From contig CAWJIJ010000005.1 of NCBI GenBank assembly GCA_963842955.1, positions 248,001 to 312,000 of the forward strand: DNA of 64,000 nt. The letters run 5' to 3'. Origin of the DNA: JARFQW01 sp963842955. GTDB lineage: Bacteria > Pseudomonadota > Gammaproteobacteria > Steroidobacterales > XN24. The position numbers were made by a program, and so were the translations under genes. Numbering within the stretch: the first letter of the stretch is position 1; each line of letters starts with the position of its first letter. The notes beneath the pieces were generated by a model that worked only from the letters and a program-made list of their open reading frames with translations, ran no database searches and was not told the DNA's origin. This document shows positions 7,468-15,687 of the stretch, piece by piece.

Positions 7468-8133
7468 ATGACCGAAGTCACTTTGGCCGCAGGGAATTCG
7501 CACGTCCTGAATGGCGCTTCCGGAGAAGCCCAGGATGCGCTGCGCTCGAATCTCTATGCGCTTTTGGCCAATCTGACCGCCGGCCCGCCGTCGGCCGAAC
7601 TTCTCAAGGCGCTTGCCGCCATCGAGGTTCCCGAAGATGCCGCCGATACCGCGCTTGGCGAAGCCTGGGCCATGCTCAGGTCGGTGGCGGAGAAGACCTC
7701 CTCAGAGATCGCGGCGGACGAGTTCCAGGACGTTTTTATCGGTATCGGACGGGGCGAAGTGATGCCCTACGGATCCTGGTATCTCACCGGTTTCCTCATG
7801 GAGAAGCCGCTTGCCCTGTTGCGAGCTGACCTTGAGAAGCTCGGGTTTCAAAGGCAGGAGGACGTCACCGAGTCTGAGGACCACATCGCGGCGCTCTGCG
7901 ACGTGATGGGGATGATTTCCGCTCAGGCCGATGGCGCCGGCATGAACGAGCAGGCGGCCTTTTTCGGGGCCCATGTCGCGCCCTGGGCGGGGCGGTTTTT
8001 CCAGGATCTGCAGAATGCGCCGTCCGCGCGCCTGTACCGCGTGGTCGGGTTTCTGGGCGAGCGCTTCATGGACGTTGAAACAAAGTATCTGGAGGTCACG
8101 CCAAACCCGGTGGAACGCCGGGCCGTGACCTGA
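7468..8133 (+). CDS. TorD/DmsD-family molybdoenzyme chaperone
   Basis: All-helical cytoplasmic chaperone of 221 residues. It contains the family region EFQDVFIGIGRGEVMPYGSW (residues about 89-108), corresponding to the E(Y/F)xxLF and PYxS motifs of TorD proteins. Such proteins bind the Tat signal of a molybdo/tungstopterin enzyme and assist cofactor insertion; the client is presumably FdhA, encoded two genes downstream. A 170-base gap precedes it, containing a TATAGT sequence at 7436-7441 that could be a -10 element, so the catalytic half of the locus may have its own promoter. Confidence 0.87.
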   Translation: MTEVTLAAGNSHVLNGASGEAQDALRSNLYALLANLTAGPPSAELLKALAAIEVPEDAADTALGEAWAMLRSVAEKTSSEIAADEFQDVFIGIGRGEVMPYGSWYLTGFLMEKPLALLRADLEKLGFQRQEDVTESEDHIAALCDVMGMISAQADGAGMNEQAAFFGAHVAPWAGRFFQDLQNAPSARLYRVVGFLGERFMDVETKYLEVTPNPVERRAVT

Positions 8134-8225
8134 TTCCGGACCGCGGGCCGCCGGGGCGGGCTCGGCGCCATTGGAGATGGCGATCCGGAGGCGAGGACGA
8201 ACGGACAATTTGAAGGTCGAAACGG

Positions 8226-8245
8226 CCGGCGCAAAAAAGCGCCGG
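8226..8245 (+). other. Hairpin in the leader of the small Tat protein
   Basis: CCGGCGC, a loop of six A, then GCGCCGG: a perfect 7-base stem starting 92 bases after the chaperone stop and ending 10-15 bases before the GGAGGAGG ribosome binding site. No U-tract follows, so it is not a simple terminator. An mRNA-stability or translation-control role is possible. Confidence 0.45.
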
Positions 8246-8268
8246 AAAGGTTTCAGGAGGAGGACGTA

Positions 8269-8496
8269 ATGAGTCGGAAGAACGAAATCGACGAGCCGAT
8301 TGGCGACCAGGGTCGGCGGGCATTTATCAAAGATGTCGTGCTGGCGGGCGGGGCTACGGCCATGGCCGCAGCAGCCGGTGGCGCCCTGGCGGCGGCACCC
8401 GTGGAGAAGGATCCGGAGGCATCTACGAAGGCTCCGGACACCGGTTACCGCGTTACCCCCCACGTGCGGGCTTACTACGACAAGGCCAGATTCTGA
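8269..8496 (+). CDS. Formate-dehydrogenase-region twin-arginine signal protein
   Basis: Very short protein of 75 residues that is mostly a Tat signal (GRRAFIKDVVLAGGATAMAA, residues about 15-34) followed by a tail ending VRAYYDKARF. It matches the small Tat-target protein family encoded just upstream of fdhA in many proteobacteria. Preceded by a strong ribosome binding site. It may be an extra small subunit or an assembly factor that crosses the membrane with the enzyme; role unproven. Confidence 0.85.
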   Translation: MSRKNEIDEPIGDQGRRAFIKDVVLAGGATAMAAAAGGALAAAPVEKDPEASTKAPDTGYRVTPHVRAYYDKARF

Positions 8497-8602
8497 TTCC
8501 GGTGAATACCGGAGGTCCGAACCTGCGGCCTGATTCGCCTGGAACGGTGTGCCGAAAAGGGCGCCGGCCGGCCATGGCAATTTTCCTGGAGGAGACTCAG
8601 CG

Positions 8603-11491
8603 ATGAAGCTGATCAAAAAACGCAATCTGAAGCCCGGCGAGTCTGCGATGACGCTCCGTGGCGTTCTCGGCAGCGCGATCGACCGGCGCACGTTCATGAA
8701 GAACGCCGGCCTCGGGCTCGGCGGCGGGGCCGCACTCGCGGCGCTGCCGGCGGCGATGATGCAAAAGGCGGATGCAGCGGCGGACGCGTCCGAACGGACC
8801 GGCCCGACCGAAGTCAAGCGTTCGGTCTGCACACACTGTTCGGTCGGTTGTGGCGTGCGCGCCGAAGTCCAGAACGGCGTCTGGACCGGTCAGGAGCCCG
8901 ACTTCGATTCTCCCTTCAATCTCGGCGGGCACTGCGCGAAGGGTGCTTCCGTGCGGGAGCACGGTCACGGCGAGCGCCGGCTCAAGTACCCGATGAAAAA
9001 GGTTGCCGGCAAGTGGCAGAAGGTTTCATGGGACCAGGCCATCGATGAGATCGGCGACAAGCTCCTGGCGATTCGCGAGAAATCGGGTCCGGATTCCGCC
9101 TACTGGCTGGGCTCGGCCAAGTTCAACAACGAACAGGCCTATCTCTATCGCAAGTTTGCGGCGATGTGGGGGACCAACAACGTCGATCACCAGGCGCGTA
9201 TCTGCCACTCCACTACGGTGGCCGGTGTCGCGAACACCTGGGGCTACGGCGCCATGACCAACTCTTACAACGACATGCACAACTGCAAGGCGATGTTCTT
9301 CATCGGCTCCAATGCCGCCGAAGCCCATCCCGTCGCCATGCAGCACATCCTGCGCGGCAAGGAGAATGGTGCGAAGGTCATCGTGGCGGATCCCAGGTTT
9401 ACCCGCACGGCTGCGCACGCCGACCAGTATGTCCGGCTGCGGCCGGGCACCGACGTCCCGCTGATTTGGGGCATGCTCTGGCACATCTTCGAAAACGACT
9501 GGCAGGACGATACGTACATCCAGCAGCGCGTTTTTGGTATGGATGCCATTCGCGAGGAGGTCGCCAAGTGGACTCCCGATGTCGTGGAAGAGGTCACCGG
9601 GACGCCGGAAGCGGTCGTCAAGGAGGCCGCCCAGACCTTGGCCGAAAACCGGCCCGGGACCATCGTGTGGTGCATGGGTGGCACCCAGCACACGATCGGT
9701 AACAACAACACTCGCGCGTACTGCGTGCTTCAGCTTGCCCTGGGCAACATCGGCGTGTCCGGCGGCGGAGCAAACATTTTCCGCGGTCACGACAATGTTC
9801 AGGGGGCAACGGACCTCGGCGTCCTGGCCGATACCCTGCCGGGCTACTACGGCCTCTCCGACGGTGCCTGGAAGCACTGGTCCGGCGTATGGGACCTGGA
9901 CTATGAGTGGGTCAAGTCCCGCTTCGACGATGCGTCCTATGAGGAGGGTTCAGCCGAAGTGAAGGCCATGAACCTGCGTGGCATCACCGTGTCCCGGTGG
10001 ATCGACGGCATCCTCGAGGATCCGGCAAACATTGCCCAGCGGGACAACACACGGGCCATGTTCCTCTGGGGCCACGCGCCCAACAGCCAGACCCGCGGTC
10101 CCGAGCAGAAGAAAGCCATGGAGGACGTGGATCTGCTCGTGGTGGTCGATCCGTATCCCACCGTTACCGGCGTGTTGCCGGACCGGGACGATGATTTTTA
10201 CCTGCTGCCGGCCTGCACGCAGTTCGAGACCTACGGGTCGGTAACCGCGTCGAACCGGTCGATCCAGTGGCGTGAGAAGGTGGTGGACCCGCTCTTCGAG
10301 TCGCTGCCCGATCACGTCATCATGTACAAGATGGCCAAGAAGCTGGGCTTCGAGGATAAGTTGTTCAAAAATATCCAGGTCGACGGCGAAGAGCCGCTGA
10401 TCGAGGACATCACCCGGGAGATCAACCGGGGAATGTGGACCATCGGCTACACCGGCCAGAGCCCGGAGCGCCTGAAGCTCCACCTGGAGAACAAGCACAC
10501 CTTTGATACGACCACGCTGAAAGCCGAGGGCGGTCCCTGCGACGGCGATTACTACGGCATGCCTTGGCCGGCATGGGGTACGCCAGAGATGAAGCACCCC
10601 GGCACGCCGATTCTGTATGACACCAGCCACAGCGTTGCCGAAGGCGGCCTGAACTTCCGCGCCCGTTTCGGCGTGGAGTACGAGGGGGTCAACCTGCTGG
10701 CGGAGGGCTCTTACAGCAAGGGGGCCGAGCTGCAGGACGGCTACCCCGAGTTCACGGCGGATCTCCTGAAGCAGCTGGGCTGGTGGGACGATCTCACCGA
10801 TGCCGAGAAGACGGCGGCCGAGGGCAAGAACTGGAAGACCGACCTGTCCGGTGGCATCCAGAGGGTGGCCATCAAGCATGGCTGCGCGCCCTTCGGCAAC
10901 GCCAAGGCCCGGGCCATGGTCTGGACTTTCCCGGATCCCGTGCCGGTGCACCGGGAACCGCTCTATACGCCGCGGCACGACCTGGTGGCCAAGTATCCGA
11001 CCTATGAGGACCGCAAGCGTTTCTGGCGTCTGCCGACGCGCTACAGCTCGATCCAGGAGAAAGATTACTCGGGCGAGTTCCCGCTGGTGCATACGTCCGG
11101 ACGTCTGGTGGAGTACGAGGGCGGTGGCGAGGAGACTCGCTCGAATCCGTGGCTGGCGGAGCTTCAGCAGGACATGTTCATCGAGATGAACCCGGGTGAC
11201 GCGAATGATCGCTCCATCAAGGATGGCGACTGGGTCTGGGTAGAGGGCCCGGAGGGTGGCCGGATCAAGGTGAAGGCCATGGTGACACGGCGGGTCGCTC
11301 GCGGCGTTGTCTGGACGCCCTACCACTTCGGTGGCTGGTACCAGGGTCAGGATCTGCTCGACAAGTATCCGGAGGACACACAGCCGTACGTGCGGGGTGA
11401 TTCCTCCAATACGATTTTTACCTACGGCTATGACTCGGTGACTGCAATGCAGGAAACCAAGGCAAGCCTCTGTCAGATCCAGCGGGCCTAG
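8603..11491 (+). CDS. fdhA: Formate dehydrogenase catalytic (alpha) subunit, Cys type
   Basis: Periplasmic molybdo/tungstopterin formate dehydrogenase of 962 residues, oxidising formate to CO2. A Tat signal (DRRTFMKNAGLGLGGGAALA) is followed by the 4Fe-4S site C76/C79/C83/C111, the pterin domains, and the active-site motif DHQARICHS, in which the metal ligand is Cys201 rather than selenocysteine. The C-terminal dinucleotide-binding domain (RDTQ-like region; WVWVEGPEGGRIKVKAMVTR) is complete. Start ATG 8603 has GGAGGAGA 8 bases upstream. It is followed 13 bases later by fdhB. The neighbouring Tup genes make tungsten a plausible metal, but molybdenum is equally possible from sequence. Confidence 0.95.
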   Translation: MKLIKKRNLKPGESAMTLRGVLGSAIDRRTFMKNAGLGLGGGAALAALPAAMMQKADAAADASERTGPTEVKRSVCTHCSVGCGVRAEVQNGVWTGQEPDFDSPFNLGGHCAKGASVREHGHGERRLKYPMKKVAGKWQKVSWDQAIDEIGDKLLAIREKSGPDSAYWLGSAKFNNEQAYLYRKFAAMWGTNNVDHQARICHSTTVAGVANTWGYGAMTNSYNDMHNCKAMFFIGSNAAEAHPVAMQHILRGKENGAKVIVADPRFTRTAAHADQYVRLRPGTDVPLIWGMLWHIFENDWQDDTYIQQRVFGMDAIREEVAKWTPDVVEEVTGTPEAVVKEAAQTLAENRPGTIVWCMGGTQHTIGNNNTRAYCVLQLALGNIGVSGGGANIFRGHDNVQGATDLGVLADTLPGYYGLSDGAWKHWSGVWDLDYEWVKSRFDDASYEEGSAEVKAMNLRGITVSRWIDGILEDPANIAQRDNTRAMFLWGHAPNSQTRGPEQKKAMEDVDLLVVVDPYPTVTGVLPDRDDDFYLLPACTQFETYGSVTASNRSIQWREKVVDPLFESLPDHVIMYKMAKKLGFEDKLFKNIQVDGEEPLIEDITREINRGMWTIGYTGQSPERLKLHLENKHTFDTTTLKAEGGPCDGDYYGMPWPAWGTPEMKHPGTPILYDTSHSVAEGGLNFRARFGVEYEGVNLLAEGSYSKGAELQDGYPEFTADLLKQLGWWDDLTDAEKTAAEGKNWKTDLSGGIQRVAIKHGCAPFGNAKARAMVWTFPDPVPVHREPLYTPRHDLVAKYPTYEDRKRFWRLPTRYSSIQEKDYSGEFPLVHTSGRLVEYEGGGEETRSNPWLAELQQDMFIEMNPGDANDRSIKDGDWVWVEGPEGGRIKVKAMVTRRVARGVVWTPYHFGGWYQGQDLLDKYPEDTQPYVRGDSSNTIFTYGYDSVTAMQETKASLCQIQRA

Positions 11492-11504
11492 GAGGGCATC
11501 AACC

Positions 11505-12095
11505 ATGGCAAAGATGAAATTCCTTTGTGATGCCGACCGCTGCATCGAATGCAACGGCTGTGTCACCGCGTGTAAGAACGAAAACGAAGTGCCCTGGGGC
11601 GTCAATCGCCGCAGGGTGGTCACCCTCGATGATGGCGTTCCGGGCGAGAAGTCGATCTCGGTGGCTTGCATGCACTGCACCGACGCTCCGTGCTCGGCGG
11701 TCTGCCCGGTGGATTGTTTCTACACGACCGACGACGGCATCGTCCTGCACGACAAGGACCTGTGCATCGGCTGCGGCTATTGCTTCTACGCGTGCCCGTT
11801 CGGCGCGCCGCAATATCCCCAGAAGGAAGCGTTCGGGGTCCGCGGCAAGATGGACAAATGCACGTTCTGCGCCGGAGGTCCGGAAGAAAATGGTTCGGCC
11901 GCCGAGCGCGAGAAGTACGGCGCCAACCGTCTGGCCGAAGGCCGGCTGCCGCTGTGTGCCGAGATGTGCGCGACCAAGGCGCTCATTGCCGGCGACGGTG
12001 ACATGGTGGCCGACATCTATCGCGAGCGCATCACGAAACGCGGTGGGCGGCCCCAGACCTGGGGTTGGGATACCGCATACAAGGAGGACGTCTGA
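11505..12095 (+). CDS. fdhB: Formate dehydrogenase iron-sulfur (beta) subunit
   Basis: Electron-transfer subunit of 196 residues carrying four 4Fe-4S sites: CIECNGCVTACKNE (about 14-27), CMHCTDAPCSAVCP (about 56-70), CIGCGYCFYACP (about 87-98) and a split site CTFC...CAEMCATKAL. There is no signal peptide, so it is probably exported bound to FdhA. It passes electrons from FdhA to the cytochrome b subunit FdhC. The gene follows fdhA with a GGAGGG ribosome binding site. Confidence 0.94.
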   Translation: MAKMKFLCDADRCIECNGCVTACKNENEVPWGVNRRRVVTLDDGVPGEKSISVACMHCTDAPCSAVCPVDCFYTTDDGIVLHDKDLCIGCGYCFYACPFGAPQYPQKEAFGVRGKMDKCTFCAGGPEENGSAAEREKYGANRLAEGRLPLCAEMCATKALIAGDGDMVADIYRERITKRGGRPQTWGWDTAYKEDV

Positions 12096-12130
12096 CCGCC
12101 CTGCGGTCGGACTTCCCTAAGGGGGTTCCC

Positions 12131-12322
12131 ATGCGCGCATCAGCACTCGTTCTGGTCCTGATCCTTGCAGCCGGTCTGACCGGCTGCGGGGACCGGGCTT
12201 CCGTGACCCGTCACGAACCCGGCGTCTACAAGGGCGAGCGGGACGATCAGGCCACGATGGTCCGAACGCCCGAGCAGGAGCAGGTCCTGGCGGAGCGTTT
12301 CGACGGCCAGAAGGACAGATAG
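12131..12322 (+). CDS. Small lipoprotein between fdhB and fdhC
   Basis: Protein of 63 residues with a lipoprotein signal (LVLILAAGLTGC, Cys at about 19) and a charged mature part of about 44 residues ending EQVLAERFDGQKDR. It sits 35 bases after fdhB and 85 before fdhC in the same orientation. I do not recognise a domain. Position suggests a periplasmic accessory of the formate dehydrogenase complex. The start is supported by GGGGG upstream and by the intact signal sequence. Confidence 0.65.
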   Translation: MRASALVLVLILAAGLTGCGDRASVTRHEPGVYKGERDDQATMVRTPEQEQVLAERFDGQKDR

Positions 12323-12407
12323 GTTAGCGGGGCGAGATCGCGACGCGACCGGACCCCGCCCGGAAACCCGCCGCCTCCGGGGGGCGGATTCCAAGAGGAG
12401 CAATTTG

Positions 12408-13490
12408 ATGGCTCATTGCAAGAGAAACGAGGCGTCCGTGGCACGTCGTGCCAGAACCTGGCGGCGGACCGCGATTCTGCTCGTGGTCATGGCCGTTGCG
12501 GCCATGGCGCTGCCGCTGACCGGATATATGGTCAGCGGAATGAACACGGCCCAGGCGCAGGAGGCGTCGGATGACGTTAATCCTCGGTCTGAGTACTGGC
12601 GGGCGGTCCGTGAAGGCGATGCCGGCTATTCGGCCGTCACCGGCCCGGAAACCGGTGTGCTCATTCAAAACGGCGGCCAGAACTGGCGCCAGTATCGAAA
12701 CGGCCCTGTGGTGTTCTACGGTGGGCTATTGCTCATCGGCATGTTCAGCGCCCTGCTGCTCTATCACCTGATCATCGGGGGCCAGAAGCTGGAGCACGTG
12801 ACCGGCAAGCTTATGCTCCGATGGCCAGGTTTCGATCGCGTGATCCACTGGTTCATCGCCGCGTTGTTCATCGTGCTGGCGATCACCGGGTTCAGTCTCC
12901 TCTGGGGCCGCTACGTGCTTATGCCCGTTTTTGGCGCCGAGGGCTTTGCGGCGTACGCGAATATCGCCAAGCCGATTCACGATTACCTGGCGGTGCCGTT
13001 TATTATCGCGTTCTCCGTCGGGCTGCTGGTCTGGTTCAAGCACAACATTCCGAAGTCCTACGACCTGAAGTGGATAATGGAGGGTGGCGGCTATCTGCCG
13101 AACGGAAAACACCCGCCGGCTGGATTCGCGAACGCCGGCCACAAGATGCTTTACTGGACCCTGCTGCTCGGTGGTATCGCCTTGATGGTGTCCGGCTGGT
13201 TCATGCTCTTCCCGAACATGGGGTTTGACCGGGGCCAGATGCAGATCGCCAACATCGTGCATTCGGTCAGCTCAATCATCATGATGGCTTTCATCTTCGT
13301 GCACATCTATCTCGCGACGATCGGCAGCCCGGGTGCTCTGCAAGGAATGGTCACTGGCTACATCGACGAAGGCTATGCCAAGCAGCACCATCCGCTGTGG
13401 TATGACGAGGTGAAGGCGAAAGCCGATGCCGGCCACCAGGTCGGTGGCGGTGCTGCGCCGGCCGCCGGACCGGCCTCACCCGCGCCCTGA
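12408..13490 (+). CDS. fdhC: Formate dehydrogenase cytochrome b (gamma) subunit
   Basis: Membrane subunit of 360 residues that transfers electrons from FdhB to quinone. An N-terminal hydrophobic segment (about 22-45) and a periplasmic stretch precede four transmembrane helices between about 105 and 310. Likely haem ligands are visible in FDRVIHWFIAALFIVLAITG, in the IHDYLAVPF helix and in the last helices (IVHSVSS and FIFVHIYLATIGS). The tail is Ala/Pro/Gly-rich. AGAGGAG precedes the ATG at 12408. A strong hairpin lies 33 bases after the stop, consistent with the end of the fdh transcript. Confidence 0.93.
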   Translation: MAHCKRNEASVARRARTWRRTAILLVVMAVAAMALPLTGYMVSGMNTAQAQEASDDVNPRSEYWRAVREGDAGYSAVTGPETGVLIQNGGQNWRQYRNGPVVFYGGLLLIGMFSALLLYHLIIGGQKLEHVTGKLMLRWPGFDRVIHWFIAALFIVLAITGFSLLWGRYVLMPVFGAEGFAAYANIAKPIHDYLAVPFIIAFSVGLLVWFKHNIPKSYDLKWIMEGGGYLPNGKHPPAGFANAGHKMLYWTLLLGGIALMVSGWFMLFPNMGFDRGQMQIANIVHSVSSIIMMAFIFVHIYLATIGSPGALQGMVTGYIDEGYAKQHHPLWYDEVKAKADAGHQVGGGAAPAAGPASPAP

Positions 13491-13496
13491 GAACGG

Positions 13497-14342
13497 GTGG
13501 CACCGGGAAAGACCCGCAAATTACGGGGGCGCGTGCGCGCCCCCGTCTTCATTGCCGCCCTGCTTGCCGGGGGAGGGCTGCTCGTCATATCGGGTCTTGG
13601 AAGCGCCCCGTCCGCACCGGCGCCGACTGATCCCGCCGCCGCGAATCAGGCCCGCTGGCAGTCAGCGCTGGAGAAGCGGGATACCGTCGTCCTGGCGGCC
13701 GAGGCTGAAACCGTCGGACAACCGGACGCCTCGGCCACCGATGGTGCGACGGCGCTCATGATTGCCGCGCAGGCGGGTGACGGAGTCCTGGTTCGCAAAC
13801 TTCTCGAGCGCGGTGCGGATCCGAATGCGCGCAACGCCAATGGCGGGACACCGCTAATGCATGCGGCGATGAGTGGCGATCCCGAGATCGTGGAACAGCT
13901 CGTGGCGGCGGGTGCGGAGCTGGATGCCGCCGCCAAGCTGGGCTGGACGGCGCTGCTCCTGGCCGCTGCAAAGGGCAACGCGGCTGCCGCAGACGTGTTG
14001 CTGGGTTCAGGGGCGCATCCGAATCTGGCCGATACCTACGGCTGGACACCGCTGATGCGGGCGGTGTCCGGAAACCATGTGCAGGCCGTGGAGGTATTTC
14101 TCGCGGCTGAGGACGTGAATCTGGATGCCCGGGAGGAAACCGGTGCGACCGCACTGCACGTGGCCGCCCAGTACGGTTATGCCGGTATGGCAGCCCGGCT
14201 CCTGGAGTCCGGAGCAGACCCCGGCGCCGTTAATGACAGGGGACTGTCGGCGGAGGACTTCGCCGTGATGTCAGAACACCCAGACGTGGCCCGACTGCTC
14301 GCCACGCGTCAGAACCGCAATCCCGCCGAACCGGGCGGCTGA
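13497..14342 (+). CDS. Exported ankyrin-repeat protein
   Basis: Protein of 281 residues. A hydrophobic segment (about 17-37, VFIAALLAGGGLLVISGLGS) acts as signal or anchor. It is followed by about five ankyrin repeats between residues 80 and 270, each with the TPLMHAA / ADPNARNANG type pattern. It probably binds a protein partner in the periplasm; no enzymatic residues. The GTG at 13497 is 6 bases after the fdhC stop. A GTG at 13533, inside the strong hairpin, would give a shorter but equally plausible signal sequence. Cotranscription with fdhC would suggest a role with the formate dehydrogenase. Confidence 0.8.
   Translation: MAPGKTRKLRGRVRAPVFIAALLAGGGLLVISGLGSAPSAPAPTDPAAANQARWQSALEKRDTVVLAAEAETVGQPDASATDGATALMIAAQAGDGVLVRKLLERGADPNARNANGGTPLMHAAMSGDPEIVEQLVAAGAELDAAAKLGWTALLLAAAKGNAAAADVLLGSGAHPNLADTYGWTPLMRAVSGNHVQAVEVFLAAEDVNLDAREETGATALHVAAQYGYAGMAARLLESGADPGAVNDRGLSAEDFAVMSEHPDVARLLATRQNRNPAEPGG
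13523..13546 (+). terminator. Strong GC hairpin after fdhC (terminator-like)
   Basis: An 11-base perfect stem (13523-13533 with 13536-13546) around a 2-base loop, followed by CTTCATT rather than a clean T-run. It lies just after fdhC and within the first codons of the ankyrin gene if that starts at 13497. It could terminate or attenuate fdh transcription. Confidence 0.5.
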
Positions 14343-14354
14343 CCGCCGCCGCCT

Positions 14355-15098
14355 TCAGCAGACCTGCAGATTCTGGCTGTAATCGCTGCTGGGATAGACC
14401 GTCGTGGTCTCTCCCACTGGCGCGGTCACGTCGCTGACGCGGTGCTGCATGGCCAGCTGGAACGCATAGTTTTCGAAGAATTTCCGGAACATCTCGCCGC
14501 CAAACGTCCCTGTCGCGGTCAGGCTCTTCATGTCTTTGTCAAAACGCAGGTCGACGGCGGCGAGCGGCTGGGGTGCCGGGCCACCCAGCACCCGAGCGCC
14601 TTCGGCGGGATCGTAGACACTGCGTTCCGAGCAGCAATAGATGACGTGCTCCCGCTGAGCTTCCTTTTTCCCCGAGTCGACGAAGTTGACCGGTTCATGC
14701 CGGTAGTTGATGAAGCTGACGGACTTCGTCGGGTAGCTCATCTTGTGGGTGCAGATCGCGGAGAATGCGACCACCGATCGATTCGGGCCGCAGCCGCCCG
14801 GCCATTCGTAGCGATTTCCTTCCTCGGTCTCCAGTCCGGTCACGGGACCCACAGGCTTACCGAGATTGATGAGGAAACAGGGCGTCGTCACGAAGGGGTA
14901 GTGAAAGACGTAGCTCTTGCCGACCTCGAGGTCGGAAGGGTCCAGAGGATTGCCGCCGGCATCCACGAGCCGGCTGACCTTCATGGGAGTCGCCGCGCTG
15001 GCCTGCTGTCCGAGGATTTCCGGCCGAGATGCCACCAGGGCCCCTGTAACGGCGCAGAGCTTGAGAAAATCCCTTCGATCCAACTCGGTTTCAGCCAT
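14355..15098 (-). CDS. Tat-exported Rieske-type protein with altered cluster ligand
   Basis: Protein of 247 residues with a Tat-like signal (DRRDFLKLCAVTGALVAS) and a Rieske-like domain. Box 1 is C116-T-H118 (FSAICTHKMSYP). Box 2, expected as CxxH, reads YCCSERSVYDP, so the second His ligand is missing (Arg159 or Glu158 in its place). The remaining context (SVYDPAEGARVLGGPAPQPL) is typical of Rieske proteins. It may hold an altered 2Fe-2S centre or none. The start at 15098 has GGAGAGG upstream and preserves the Tat signal. It converges on the ankyrin gene, with 12 bases between stops. Confidence 0.75.
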   Translation of the reverse strand: MAETELDRRDFLKLCAVTGALVASRPEILGQQASAATPMKVSRLVDAGGNPLDPSDLEVGKSYVFHYPFVTTPCFLINLGKPVGPVTGLETEEGNRYEWPGGCGPNRSVVAFSAICTHKMSYPTKSVSFINYRHEPVNFVDSGKKEAQREHVIYCCSERSVYDPAEGARVLGGPAPQPLAAVDLRFDKDMKSLTATGTFGGEMFRKFFENYAFQLAMQHRVSDVTAPVGETTTVYPSSDYSQNLQVC

Positions 15099-15294
15099 TG
15101 GGTTTTCCTCTCCGCTGCATTGACCTGCCGCCTCGTGCCGAATTTCGCGGGCGCCGAAATTCGATGGCGCCGTAGTCGGAAAGCGTAGCACTTTGGCAGT
15201 GATACTTCGTTCGACGGGAAGTGGCGTTCCGATGCGCAAGAACAAGAGCCGGCAGTCTGGAGCGGATCCGGCGCCCGGACAAGGACTCGGGAGG

Positions 15295-15687
15295 TCAGCC
15301 GTCCCGGGATCGGGCCTTGCGGCGGATTTCCATGGGATGTCTTGCGGGTCGAAGCCTGTCCGCGACATGCATGAGTGCCAGATAAGGGTGCCGGGTCATC
15401 ATCCGGGGACCGGCATAGCGCATGATCTTGCGTGCCTGCTCGCGGCGGGCATGGCGATAACAGTGGATCGGGCACTTGGCACAGATCGGCTTGCGTGGCC
15501 CGTACGGACACTTCGCCAGGCGCTTTTCCGAATAGGCCAGAAACTCTCTGCAATCCTGGCATAGATTGCCCCGGGTAGGCTCCCCGGGGCTGGATTCATG
15601 GTGGTCCCGGCAATAGATCGCGACCATCCGCTCCATGGTGCGATGTTCGCGCCTGAGTCTCATGGAGGTGAGTTTCATGGGCTGCAT
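15295..15687 (-). CDS. ygbA: YgbA family (nitrous oxide-stimulated promoter) protein
   Basis: Small cytoplasmic protein of 130 residues with the YgbA family pattern: RREHRTMERMVAIYCRDHH, two cysteine pairs (CQDCREF and CPYGPRKPICAKCPIHCY) and the block MRYAGPRMMTRHPYLALMH. The conserved Cys arrangement suggests metal or Fe-S binding. Escherichia coli ygbA is induced under nitrosative stress through NsrR; I could not identify such an operator here. The start is uncertain (15687 or 15678); neither has a clear ribosome binding site. Confidence 0.85.
   Translation of the reverse strand: MQPMKLTSMRLRREHRTMERMVAIYCRDHHESSPGEPTRGNLCQDCREFLAYSEKRLAKCPYGPRKPICAKCPIHCYRHARREQARKIMRYAGPRMMTRHPYLALMHVADRLRPARHPMEIRRKARSRDG

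Noticed and set aside
9201..9206. Possible selenocysteine codon at the FdhA active site
   Set aside because: The codon is TGC (Cys), not TGA, and the frame is continuous, so no SECIS element is expected.
9026..11680. Long minus-strand open frames opposite fdhA
   Set aside because: Shadow frames of a highly conserved catalytic subunit.
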